From NCBI GenBank assembly GCA_023428425.1, contig JAEYYP010000325.1, positions 1 to 15,533 of the forward strand: a DNA stretch of 15,533 bases, read 5' to 3'. Source of the DNA: Pseudomonadota bacterium (GTDB taxonomy: Bacteria > Pseudomonadota > Alphaproteobacteria > Rhizobiales > Devosiaceae). The notes beneath the pieces are model-generated. The model made no database searches. It was not told the DNA's origin and saw nothing but the letters and a program-made list of their open reading frames with translations. Positions within the stretch are counted from its first letter, which is position 1. Every line of letters starts with the position of its first letter. The position numbers and the translations under genes were made by a program. Positions 5,800 through 12,127 of this stretch are shown here, in pieces.

Positions 5800-7931
5800 G
5801 CGGCCGACGCCAGGCCGGCCTGCTGCCCGATGGCCGCAGCGAGATTGGCGAGATCCGGTTGCCGCCCCTTCCGTGCCGCTTCCTCGGCGGCGGCGGCGAG
5901 GTCTCCCACGGCAGTGAATCCCAGAGTGCGGGCCATGCCCTTCAACGAGTGGAGGGCACGGATTTCGGCCTCGGTGCCGATGGTCGCCGCCGCCTCTGCC
6001 ATCAGTTCTGCTGCGTCGGCATGGAACTGCTGAACGAGCTCCTGGTACATTTCTTGCCCGAGTTCATCGATCAGCGCCTGCTGCTGCGCACGGTCCACGT
6101 TTTCGGCCGGTCGAGGCGCTTCTTCCGGCTGCGCTGCAACGGGCAGCAGGCGAGCGATGGCTTCTTCCAGCTTGGCGCGGGTCACCGGCTTGCTGACGAA
6201 GTGGTCCATACCTGCCGCGAGGCAATCGGCACGGTCCGAGGCGAACGCATTCGCGGTGAGCCCGGCGATCGGGATCTGGCAGCCCTCGGCGCGCAATGCC
6301 CGAGTGGCGCTGAGCCCATCCATCACGGGCATCTGCATGTCCATGAAGATCAGGTCGAAATCCTGCGCGTGCACCATGCCGATGGCTTCCGCGCCGTTCT
6401 CGACTAGGGTCACGTCCATCCCGAGCTTCTGCAACAGCCCCTGGGCGACCTGCCGGTTCACGGCATTGTCCTCGACCACCAGCACCCGACCTGAACGCCG
6501 GACCTGCGGCTGCTGCTCTACCCTTGCAACAACATCCGCGACGGTGACCTGGCAGGGCAGCTTGAGCTTGAACGTACTGCCTTCGCCCGGCCGGCTGCTG
6601 ACCTCGATGATGCCGCCCATCGTATCGATCAGGCGCTTGCAGATCGCGAGGCCGAGGCCCGTGCCGCCAAAGCGGCGGTTGATCGACGGGTCTCCCTGTT
6701 CGAACTCGCGGAACAGCTTGCCGATCGTCTCCTCCGACATGCCGATGCCGGTGTCGGTCACGCAGATCTGCAGGCAGGAAGCGCCTCCTGGCGCCTCGCC
6801 GATCGTCGTCGAGAGCTGGATCTTGCCGGCCTCGGTGAACTTGATGGCGTTCCCGACGAGGTTGACCAGTATCTGCCGCAGTCGCGCCGGATCCGTGGTG
6901 ACGTTGACGCTCGGGCAACTGACCTCAAACAGCAGGCCCTTGGCCTGGGCCCGCGGCCGCATCATCTCCGATACCATGTCGACCAGTTCGTCCAGCCGGA
7001 AGCTCGACACGTTGAACTCGACCGCGCCCGATTCCAGCTTGGAGAAATCGAGGATATCGTTGATGACGTCGAGGAGCAGGTCTCCGGCACTCCGGATGAC
7101 ACCCACCTTCTGCCTCTGGCCGGCATCGAGGCGATCGTCGGCGAGGAGATCCGCCATACCGAGGATGCCGTTGAGCGGCGTGCGGATTTCGTGGCTCATG
7201 GTGGCGAGGAAGGCCGACTTGGCGCGGCTGCCCGCCTCGGCATCGAGCGCCGCCTTCTGGAATTGCTGGTTGAGCCGCCGGATCTGCCGCAGTTGCAGGA
7301 TCGACAGGATGATCAGCATCCCGAACACCGAGGTGAGCGCCGCTGCGTTCCAGGCCATCTGCTGGTAGTAGCCCTGCACCTCGGCGCGCTCCGCCACCTT
7401 GACCTCGCTGTGGCGCGCATTGGTCGCAATCAGCAGCAGCCCGGCCTGGTCGGCCAGTTCGTGGACGTTCTTGTCGAGCTTGGCGAGTTCCGCTGGCGTG
7501 GGAACAATGCCCGCCGCCATCGCATCGAAGCTCGGCGTCAGCGCGATGATGTCGTCCCGCACCGTCGAAACCCGCTCCGCCAGTTCCTTCGTCTGGCCGA
7601 ACCGCGCCGCCAACTGCCCTTCGGTCAGCATGCTGGTGCGGCTGTAGAGGATGTCGTAGCGCTGCGCAGCCTCCTGCATCCAGGCGTCGACGTCAGTCGG
7701 CGTCTCCTCGAGGATGTCGCGCAGCTTGGTGGCCTCGCGCTCGAGCTGGTATGCGGCCCAGACCGTATCCTCGCGTGCGGCGGCCTGCTGCGCGCGTCCG
7801 CGTTCATTCAGGACCCCGAACAGCTGCACCAGGTTGAACAGCAGGGCCGCGCCGGCGGCCACCAGCAGCACGCGCCCGATCGTGAGCACGATCGGTGTGC
7901 GCGGGCGGCTCGGACCGGCGGCGCGAGGCAC
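5796..7931 (-). CDS. Membrane hybrid histidine kinase (HisKA-HATPase-REC-HPt)
   Basis: 711 residues from GTG 7931. This start begins 2 bases after the stop of the upstream gene and comes just before the first membrane helix; the frame stays open further upstream but only as shadow of that gene. Order: TM1 (about 14-39), a mostly helical periplasmic sensor region (about 40-190) with no recognised domain, TM2 (about 192-214), HisKA with H247 in SHEIRTPLN, HATPase with N box (N361), DTGIGM (393-398) and GGTGLGL (422-428), receiver with E487/D488, phospho-acceptor D531 and K581, and an HPt domain with H661 in LHSLKG. All phosphorelay residues are intact, giving a complete His-Asp-His chain. The terminal HPt presumably passes phosphate to the HD-GYP regulator encoded first in the operon. 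No PAS domain is present, so the signal is probably periplasmic, possibly via the SUOX-like partner. Confidence 0.95.
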   Translation of the reverse strand: MPRAAGPSRPRTPIVLTIGRVLLVAAGAALLFNLVQLFGVLNERGRAQQAAAREDTVWAAYQLEREATKLRDILEETPTDVDAWMQEAAQRYDILYSRTSMLTEGQLAARFGQTKELAERVSTVRDDIIALTPSFDAMAAGIVPTPAELAKLDKNVHELADQAGLLLIATNARHSEVKVAERAEVQGYYQQMAWNAAALTSVFGMLIILSILQLRQIRRLNQQFQKAALDAEAGSRAKSAFLATMSHEIRTPLNGILGMADLLADDRLDAGQRQKVGVIRSAGDLLLDVINDILDFSKLESGAVEFNVSSFRLDELVDMVSEMMRPRAQAKGLLFEVSCPSVNVTTDPARLRQILVNLVGNAIKFTEAGKIQLSTTIGEAPGGASCLQICVTDTGIGMSEETIGKLFREFEQGDPSINRRFGGTGLGLAICKRLIDTMGGIIEVSSRPGEGSTFKLKLPCQVTVADVVARVEQQPQVRRSGRVLVVEDNAVNRQVAQGLLQKLGMDVTLVENGAEAIGMVHAQDFDLIFMDMQMPVMDGLSATRALRAEGCQIPIAGLTANAFASDRADCLAAGMDHFVSKPVTRAKLEEAIARLLPVAAQPEEAPRPAENVDRAQQQALIDELGQEMYQELVQQFHADAAELMAEAAATIGTEAEIRALHSLKGMARTLGFTAVGDLAAAAEEAARKGRQPDLANLAAAIGQQAGLASAA

Positions 7932-7933
7932 GG

Positions 7934-8434
7934 TCAGTAGACCTCGATGGACTTCACCTGCCAGGCGGAACGGCCATAGTAGGTTTCGTTGTTGAGCGCG
8001 GGTTGTTCGTCGAAGGGGTAGATGACGAAGATCGGTCCCTTGTCGCGCACCGACATCGGCGCGCCATCGAGCGAAGTCGCGAGGATCACGGGGTGGTCGA
8101 GGACGTCGGAGACCGGGATTTCCGTGACGTAGTCGTTGAGTGCCGTGACCTTGAGCCTGCTGCCGGTCGCTCCGACCGCGTTCAGGAGGGCCCATCCGAG
8201 GGGGCCCTGGAAGCTGTGGGCACTGTCGTACCACGGCGTGTGCGTCACAGTGGTGCGCCCGCCGAGGTTGTTCAGCATCTCCATATCGAATGCGGCTTTG
8301 TCGCCATCATTGGTATTGGCGATCTTGCCAGTGACCTCGAGGATCACCTTGCCGGCAGGCTTTGCGAGGGACTCCGCGAAGGCGGGGGTGCAGGCGAGCA
8401 GGGCAACGGCAAGCCCGGCGAGTAGAGAGCGCAT
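7934..8434 (-). CDS. Secreted SUOX-fold (oxidoreductase molybdopterin-binding-like) protein without a molybdenum-ligand Cys
   Basis: 166 residues with a clear signal peptide (MRSLLAGLAVALLACTPAFA, cleavage after AFA), so it is periplasmic. The mature part shows the sulfite-oxidase/YedY fold pattern: a first strand VILEVTGKI, then TPWYDSAHSFQGPLGWALLNAVGA, ALNDYVTEIP, VILATSLDGAPM and GPIFVIYPFDE. It is much shorter than YedY-type catalytic subunits. The mature protein contains no cysteine at all, so the thiolate that binds molybdenum in true enzymes is absent, and a sensory or binding role is more likely than catalysis. It starts 9 bases after the HD-GYP gene, with GAGGAA upstream, and ends 2 bases before the kinase start. 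This tight coupling suggests it delivers a ligand or signal to the kinase's periplasmic region. Confidence 0.8.
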   Translation of the reverse strand: MRSLLAGLAVALLACTPAFAESLAKPAGKVILEVTGKIANTNDGDKAAFDMEMLNNLGGRTTVTHTPWYDSAHSFQGPLGWALLNAVGATGSRLKVTALNDYVTEIPVSDVLDHPVILATSLDGAPMSVRDKGPIFVIYPFDEQPALNNETYYGRSAWQVKSIEVY

Positions 8435-8443
8435 GATTGTTCC

Positions 8444-9508
8444 TCAGGCTGAAAGGGGAAGCAGATGCGGCGCTGCGAGAGGGCCGCGAGTTTGATAGAG
8501 GCGTTCGATTTCGGGCCAGCGGCGCTCGAATGCCGCGACGCATGCAGGGTCGAACTGAGTGCCGGCCCCGTCTTCGATCGCGCGGCGCGCATCGTCCAAC
8601 GGCCAGGCCGGCTTGTAGGGACGCGGGCTGCACAGCGCGTCGAACACGTCCGCGACCGCTGCAATGCGGCCCTCGATCGGAATTTCGGCGCCCGCCAGCT
8701 TGTTGGGGTAGCCGGCGCCGTCCCAACGCTCGTGGTGGGTGGCCGCAATACTCGCTGCCATCCGCACGAGGTCGCTGGCCCCATCCGCGAGGATCGCCTC
8801 GCCGATGGGCACGTGCGCGCGCATCACGATGGTCTCTTCGGGAGACAGAGGTCCCGGCTTGCCCAGGATGGAGTCCGGTATCGCGACCTTGCCGACATCG
8901 TGCAGCGGGGTGGCGAGGTAGATGGTCTTCGCCGTGACCCGGTCGAGTTGCAGTTCGTCGGCGATCAGCCGCGCCACCGTTGCCACCCGGAAGGTGTGAT
9001 CGCCCGTATCGGTGTCACGATATTCGAGAGCCCGGGACAGTCGCCAGATCACCTCCTCCTCGCGCTCGGCTAGGTGGCGGGTGGCACGCTCGACCTCATC
9101 GGCCAGCCACTCGTTGCGATGGCTGAGATCGATCTGCTGGCGACGCATCAGCAGCAGGTTGCCGATGCGGGCCTTCAGTTCGACCGGATCGACCGGCTTG
9201 TTGAGGAAGTCGGTAGCGCCTGCGCTGATGCTGTCGATGCGCGTCTGGCGGTTGCCATCGGCGGTTATCATCACCATCGGAACGTGGCGATATTGGTCGC
9301 GCTGGCGGAGCCGGACGATGAACTCCCGACCGTCGAGTTCGGGCATCATGTAGTCGACGAGGATCAGGTCGAACGGCACCGCCTCGGCGCGAGCCAAGGC
9401 CTCGATGGGGCTCAGGAATGCCTCGATATCGCAGCCTTCGAACTTCTGCAGGATGCCCTTGAGCACCAGCAGGTTGGTCCTGTTGTCTTCGACAACCATC
9501 AGTCGCAT
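8444..9508 (-). CDS. Response regulator with HD-GYP domain (probable c-di-GMP phosphodiesterase)
   Basis: 354 residues. The receiver (about 1-120) has E7/D8 in VVEDN, phospho-acceptor D52 in VDYMMPELDG, T82 and K104. A helical linker (about 122-155) leads to the HD-GYP domain with H203/D204 and K207 (HDVGK), H232, H258/H259 and GYP at 266-268, all as in active metal-dependent phosphodiesterases that degrade cyclic di-GMP to GMP. DVFDALCSPRPYK further supports the family. GGAAGGAG lies 6 bases before the ATG. It is the first gene of the operon with the SUOX-like protein and the hybrid kinase, whose HPt is the natural phosphate donor. The likely output is lower c-di-GMP and hence altered motility, adhesion or biofilm; that output is inferred. 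Confidence 0.95.
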   Translation of the reverse strand: MRLMVVEDNRTNLLVLKGILQKFEGCDIEAFLSPIEALARAEAVPFDLILVDYMMPELDGREFIVRLRQRDQYRHVPMVMITADGNRQTRIDSISAGATDFLNKPVDPVELKARIGNLLLMRRQQIDLSHRNEWLADEVERATRHLAEREEEVIWRLSRALEYRDTDTGDHTFRVATVARLIADELQLDRVTAKTIYLATPLHDVGKVAIPDSILGKPGPLSPEETIVMRAHVPIGEAILADGASDLVRMAASIAATHHERWDGAGYPNKLAGAEIPIEGRIAAVADVFDALCSPRPYKPAWPLDDARRAIEDGAGTQFDPACVAAFERRWPEIERLYQTRGPLAAPHLLPLSA

Positions 9509-9598
9509 CGCGAACTCCTTCCGCTGGCCGGGAAGCTACGCGTCGGATGCGAACATCAACTTAATTTCTGTGTAAGAATGTAATTAGTTTGCCAGAGG
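9509..9598 (-). promoter_or_regulatory. AT-rich promoter region of the HD-GYP/SUOX/kinase operon with inverted repeat
   Basis: This 90-base gap separates the ROK gene from the HD-GYP gene. Bases 9553-9590 are strikingly AT-rich for this DNA and contain an imperfect dyad, AACTTAATT (9558-9566) and AATTAGTT (9582-9589), whose arms pair with a single bulged T. The location fits a promoter or operator for the signalling operon. I cannot assign confident -35/-10 elements, and no FixK box is present. Confidence 0.45.
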
Positions 9599-10759
9599 CT
9601 ATTCGGCCATGTGACTGAGGTCGCGGGAGAAGAAACGCTTGTAGATAGGCAGATACGCAGCGCCCGTCGACGGCGCTGCTCCGCCGAGGTGTCCCTTGAC
9701 GATCTGCGGGGCATCGAAGGTAAGGCTGGGCAATCGCGACATATTCTCCCGCACCGATGTCAGCAGTCGCTCGACGATCTCCGGTGGCATCACGCCGTCG
9801 ATAATGGCGGTACGGAATTCGAGGACCGCGGACGTGTTCAGCACCGCCTTGGCAAGGGCCCAGCCAGCATCGGCGATCCATTCCTCGACATGGGGTTCCC
9901 ACTCGCTCCATGGCCAGAACAGCGGAGTGGTGGGCGGGACTTCGATACCGGCGCCGGCAAGGCGCTGCTGCAGCGCATAGACCGAAGCGAGCAGGTGGAC
10001 GAAGTTCTGATCGCCATGTCGGTCGGTCACCAGCATCGAGCCGATATTGGCGGAGTTCCCGGTGGGGCCCTGCCACAGCGTACTCTCCGCGACGATACCG
10101 GCGCCGATGAAGGTGCTGACCAGGAGATAGGCGAAGCTGGAGGGCCGGGGCTTGGGATGGGCCGTGAGTTCCGCCCAGCACGCCGCAGTGCCGTCGTTGT
10201 AGAGGCAGGCGCGCAAGCCGGTCGCCTTTTCGGCTTCGGCCACGATGTCGATGGTTTGCCAGCGGCGCCCGAGTTCGGGGTCAGCGTCCAGGAGACCAAT
10301 ATTGCGCCCGATCCCGGTCGGTGCCGCGATGCCCAACGCGATCAGCTTGGGCCGCTCGGATTCGGGCAGCCGTGCGATGAACTGCCGCGTGATCGAGCCG
10401 AGTTCGGCGAAGATGGTGCGGGAATCGGGGAAGGGATAGTCGCGCCGGTATTGTGCCAGCACGTCCCCGCCGATGTTGACCATCACTGCCTCGATGTGCT
10501 GCCAGCCGATCTCCACGCCGATAGTGTAGGCACCTGAGGGATTGATGAAATATGGTCGCGCCGGTTGGCCGCGCCGGCCGCGCAACGGCTCGCCCTGCCG
10601 CAGCAAGCCGCCTCGCTCGAGATCCTCGACCAGCAGCGAGACCGTCTGTGGCGCGAGCTTGGAACTGCGACTGAGATCGGCGGCAGACGAGCCAGGGTTA
10701 AGGGAGACAAGTGTGAGGATAGCCCGCAGGTTAGCCTGTCGGACATCCGAGGTTTGCAT
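9599..10759 (-). CDS. ROK-family transcriptional regulator (wHTH plus sugar-kinase-like domain)
   Basis: 386 residues from ATG 10759. The N-terminal winged helix (about 5-75: NLRAILTLV, SAADLSRSSKLAPQTVSLLVEDLERGGLL, RRGQPARP) resembles NagC/Mlc/XylR-type repressors. The rest is an ASKHA/ROK domain with GVEIGW, a phosphate-type loop near GIAAPTG and YNDGTAACWAE at the catalytic Asp position. The ROK zinc signature (C-x-C-G-x-x-G-C-x-E) is absent and no Cys cluster replaces it. The frame extends to a TTG at 10801, but the extra codons include TTT TTT, unlike the surrounding coding DNA, so I prefer the ATG; its ribosome-binding site is weak. No sugar-use genes are adjacent, so the effector and targets are unknown. 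It may regulate itself or the AT-rich promoter just downstream. Confidence 0.88.
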   Translation of the reverse strand: MQTSDVRQANLRAILTLVSLNPGSSAADLSRSSKLAPQTVSLLVEDLERGGLLRQGEPLRGRRGQPARPYFINPSGAYTIGVEIGWQHIEAVMVNIGGDVLAQYRRDYPFPDSRTIFAELGSITRQFIARLPESERPKLIALGIAAPTGIGRNIGLLDADPELGRRWQTIDIVAEAEKATGLRACLYNDGTAACWAELTAHPKPRPSSFAYLLVSTFIGAGIVAESTLWQGPTGNSANIGSMLVTDRHGDQNFVHLLASVYALQQRLAGAGIEVPPTTPLFWPWSEWEPHVEEWIADAGWALAKAVLNTSAVLEFRTAIIDGVMPPEIVERLLTSVRENMSRLPSLTFDAPQIVKGHLGGAAPSTGAAYLPIYKRFFSRDLSHMAE

Positions 10760-10852
10760 GCCGAGGCCGGCAGCTTCAAAAAAATCAGGTTCGTTGTTCA
10801 ACTTCTGCGCCGCATCGCCTGGAAGGTGTCCCTTCTAGGCTAATCTACGCGC

Positions 10853-10879
10853 TCTGACCAGTTTGCTCTTGGTATCAGA
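10853..10879. repeat. Interrupted inverted repeat upstream of the ROK gene
   Basis: TCTGACCA (10853-10860) is mirrored by TGGT-AT-CAGA (10870-10879), giving eight complementary pairs with a 2-base AT bulge and a 9-base spacer. It lies in the gene-free stretch 10760-10950, about 100 bases before the preferred ROK start. On the minus strand a TAGATT hexamer (10841-10846) could be a -10 element. It may be a ROK operator or a leftover of a terminator for the upstream receiver gene. No U-tract follows, so an intrinsic terminator is unlikely. Confidence 0.3.
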
Positions 10880-10950
10880 AGTGTGCCCTGCCGCCCTTAC
10901 ACGGTTGAGCGAGAAAGTCCGGCACGTGAATTTGTTCCGCCGGGCGACCT

Positions 10951-11322
10951 TCAGTGTCGTAGCGCCACGGCCTCGCCCACCGCGTGCGACAGCGCCGCTC
11001 CGAGTAGCGGCTTGGTGACGACGCGGAAACTGGTCGGCAACTCGGCGCCGGGCAGGCCGTTGGCAAGCAGCACCACCGGCCAGTGGCCCTGGATGAAATC
11101 CTCGATCGACGCCGCCGACTTTCCACGAAGCGCGTGGTGATCAAGAACAGTGCAGGCGCAACCTTGGGGGAGCAGCCCGGCTTCCTCGATCGAGGAAGCA
11201 GTCGTCACCCGGTAGCTTTCCTCTTCAAGCAGGAAACGCAACGAGGCCCGCAACGCATCGGTCGGCGCGACGACAAGGACCTGGTCGATCTCTTCGGGAA
11301 GCGGGGAAGGGTCGAGCGGCAT
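10951..11322 (-). CDS. Degenerate single-domain receiver, FixT-like
   Basis: 123 residues from ATG 11322, chosen because AAGGA precedes it by 7 bases; ATGs at 11352 and 11388 are in frame but crowd or run through the FixK box. The fold is a CheY-type receiver: VLVVAPTDALRASLRFLLEEE, phospho-acceptor position D61 (VLDHHAL), PVVLLANG and K104 in TKP. The acidic pair that binds Mg is replaced by A19-P20, and the switch Thr/Ser is A87, so normal phosphorylation is doubtful. It has a CxC pair (C55, C57). It follows the FixK-like gene and is preceded by a FixK box. In Sinorhizobium and Caulobacter, FixT is a FixK-dependent receiver-like protein of similar size that inhibits FixL. The same feedback role is likely here but unproven. 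FixL is not in this window. Confidence 0.72.
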   Translation of the reverse strand: MPLDPSPLPEEIDQVLVVAPTDALRASLRFLLEEESYRVTTASSIEEAGLLPQGCACTVLDHHALRGKSAASIEDFIQGHWPVVLLANGLPGAELPTSFRVVTKPLLGAALSHAVGEAVALRH

Positions 11323-11355
11323 TCGACCATCCTTGCCTGCTTCGTTGCGCATGCC

Positions 11356-11369
11356 TTGACGCACATCAA
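11356..11369. promoter_or_regulatory. FNR/FixK box between the FixK-like gene and the FixT-like gene
   Basis: TTGACGCACATCAA matches TTGAY-N4-ATCAA and sits 10 bases beyond the stop of the FixK-like gene. Its centre is about 40 bases before the chosen FixT-like start at 11322. It would let the FixK-like protein activate its own candidate antagonist separately from its own transcript. No convincing -10 hexamer was found. Confidence 0.78.
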
Positions 11370-11378
11370 GCCCGATCG

Positions 11379-12026
11379 TCACGCACACATGTCCGCAAGT
11401 GCGTCGTGATCGAGAATCTCGATCTCGTTGACCGCATGCAGCCGGACGATGTGCTGGTCCTTCAGGCAGCGCAGGATGCGCGAAACGGTCTCGAAGGTGA
11501 TCCCGAGATAGTCGGCGATGTCGTTGCGCTGCATCGGCAGGTGAACCAGGGCCCCACCCCCCTGGCGCTCGTTTAGGTCGAGCAGCAGGGCGGCCATGCG
11601 CTCGTTGGCATTGCGGCGCCCCAGGACCATGAGGTGGTTCTGGGTGCGCGACAGGCTGCGGACGGCGAGGAGCAGCAGGCTGCCGGTAGGCTGCGTGCCG
11701 CTGGTCGTGCGCAGCACTCGAACTCCTGCGCCGTCCACGCTCTCGGCATAGAAGTCATGTTCGCCGGTGGCCTCGAAGCCGAACACTTCACCGGGCAGGT
11801 GGAAGGATGTGATCTGGCGTCGACCGTCGGCCGACATGCGACAGATCCGGACAGTGCCGAACTCGACGAAGTAGAGCGGGCCGGCCTTGTCGCCCTGCGC
11901 GTAGATGACCGCGCCTTCGGGATAGAACGTGACGGCGGCGGGCTGCATGGCGGCCAGCAGGTCAGGGGCCCCTGCGCACGGGGTGGTGACGGGCGCGGTA
12001 GCGCGGAATGTCGACTGAATGTGCAT
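11379..12026 (-). CDS. fixK: Crp/Fnr-family transcriptional activator, FixK-like (no Fe-S cysteine cluster)
   Basis: 215 residues from ATG 12026 (AGAGG 7 bases upstream). An upstream in-frame TTG at 12044 would make the ribosome-binding site coding. The cyclic-nucleotide-type beta-roll (about 25-110) is followed by the dimer helix (about 115-152) and a C-terminal helix-turn-helix. The recognition helix ITFETVSRIL carries E179, S182 and R183, the E-x-x-S-R signature that reads TTGAT half-sites. Cysteines are only C17, C62, C187 and C214, so the N-terminal cluster that holds 4Fe-4S in FNR is missing and direct oxygen sensing of that type is unlikely. C187, just after the recognition helix, could give redox control. 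It lies between hemN and the FixT-like gene, and four matching boxes in the window are its likely targets. The symbol reflects this FixK-type reading, not a proven orthology. Confidence 0.88.
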   Translation of the reverse strand: MHIQSTFRATAPVTTPCAGAPDLLAAMQPAAVTFYPEGAVIYAQGDKAGPLYFVEFGTVRICRMSADGRRQITSFHLPGEVFGFEATGEHDFYAESVDGAGVRVLRTTSGTQPTGSLLLLAVRSLSRTQNHLMVLGRRNANERMAALLLDLNERQGGGALVHLPMQRNDIADYLGITFETVSRILRCLKDQHIVRLHAVNEIEILDHDALADMCA

Positions 12027-12031
12027 CAATG

Positions 12032-12057
12032 AACCTCTTCGCAAGTGAGGAGAGGTT
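12032..12057 (-). promoter_or_regulatory. Leader hairpin that can mask the fixK ribosome-binding site
   Basis: AACCTCT (12032-12038) and AGAGGTT (12051-12057) are perfect 7-base complements with a 12-base spacer. In the minus-strand transcript the 3' arm contains the AGAGG Shine-Dalgarno sequence of the gene starting at 12026, so folding would hide it. An internal CCTC can also pair with the neighbouring GAGG. This may be a translational control element; whether it is transcribed depends on the unmapped start site. Confidence 0.4.
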
Positions 12058-12094
12058 GCCTGCGTCGCCGCCTTTTCGAAATTCGGGTCCGAGT

Positions 12095-12114
12095 CTTAGG
12101 GGGTTTACTTAGGG
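12095..12114. repeat. CTTAGGG direct repeat in the hemN-fixK intergenic region
   Basis: CTTAGGG occurs at 12095-12101 and again at 12108-12114, a 13-base period, in the 101 bases between the hemN stop and the fixK start. The AT-containing heptamers stand out in this GC-rich DNA. They lie where a fixK promoter would be and could be a binding site for an upstream activator, but no matching known motif is recognised. Confidence 0.3.
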
Positions 12115-12127
12115 TGGCCCGCAGACG

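Noticed and set aside
6157..7368. Plus-strand open frame (403 codons) opposite the hybrid kinase
   Set aside because: Ser/Arg-rich shadow; the minus strand carries all kinase, receiver and HPt motifs.
7932..8234. N-terminal extension of the hybrid kinase frame by 101 codons
   Set aside because: It lies wholly within the SUOX-like gene in another frame and reads as Arg/Pro-rich shadow; GTG 7931 just before TM1 fits better.
10875..11144. Small minus-strand open frame overlapping the FixT-like gene
   Set aside because: Arg-rich shadow in another frame of the receiver gene.
12015..12030. Half-matching FNR site (minus strand TTGATGCACATTCA) over the fixK start codon
   Set aside because: The second half-site matches only 3 of 5 bases and it overlaps the start codon; autoregulation here is possible but not supported.
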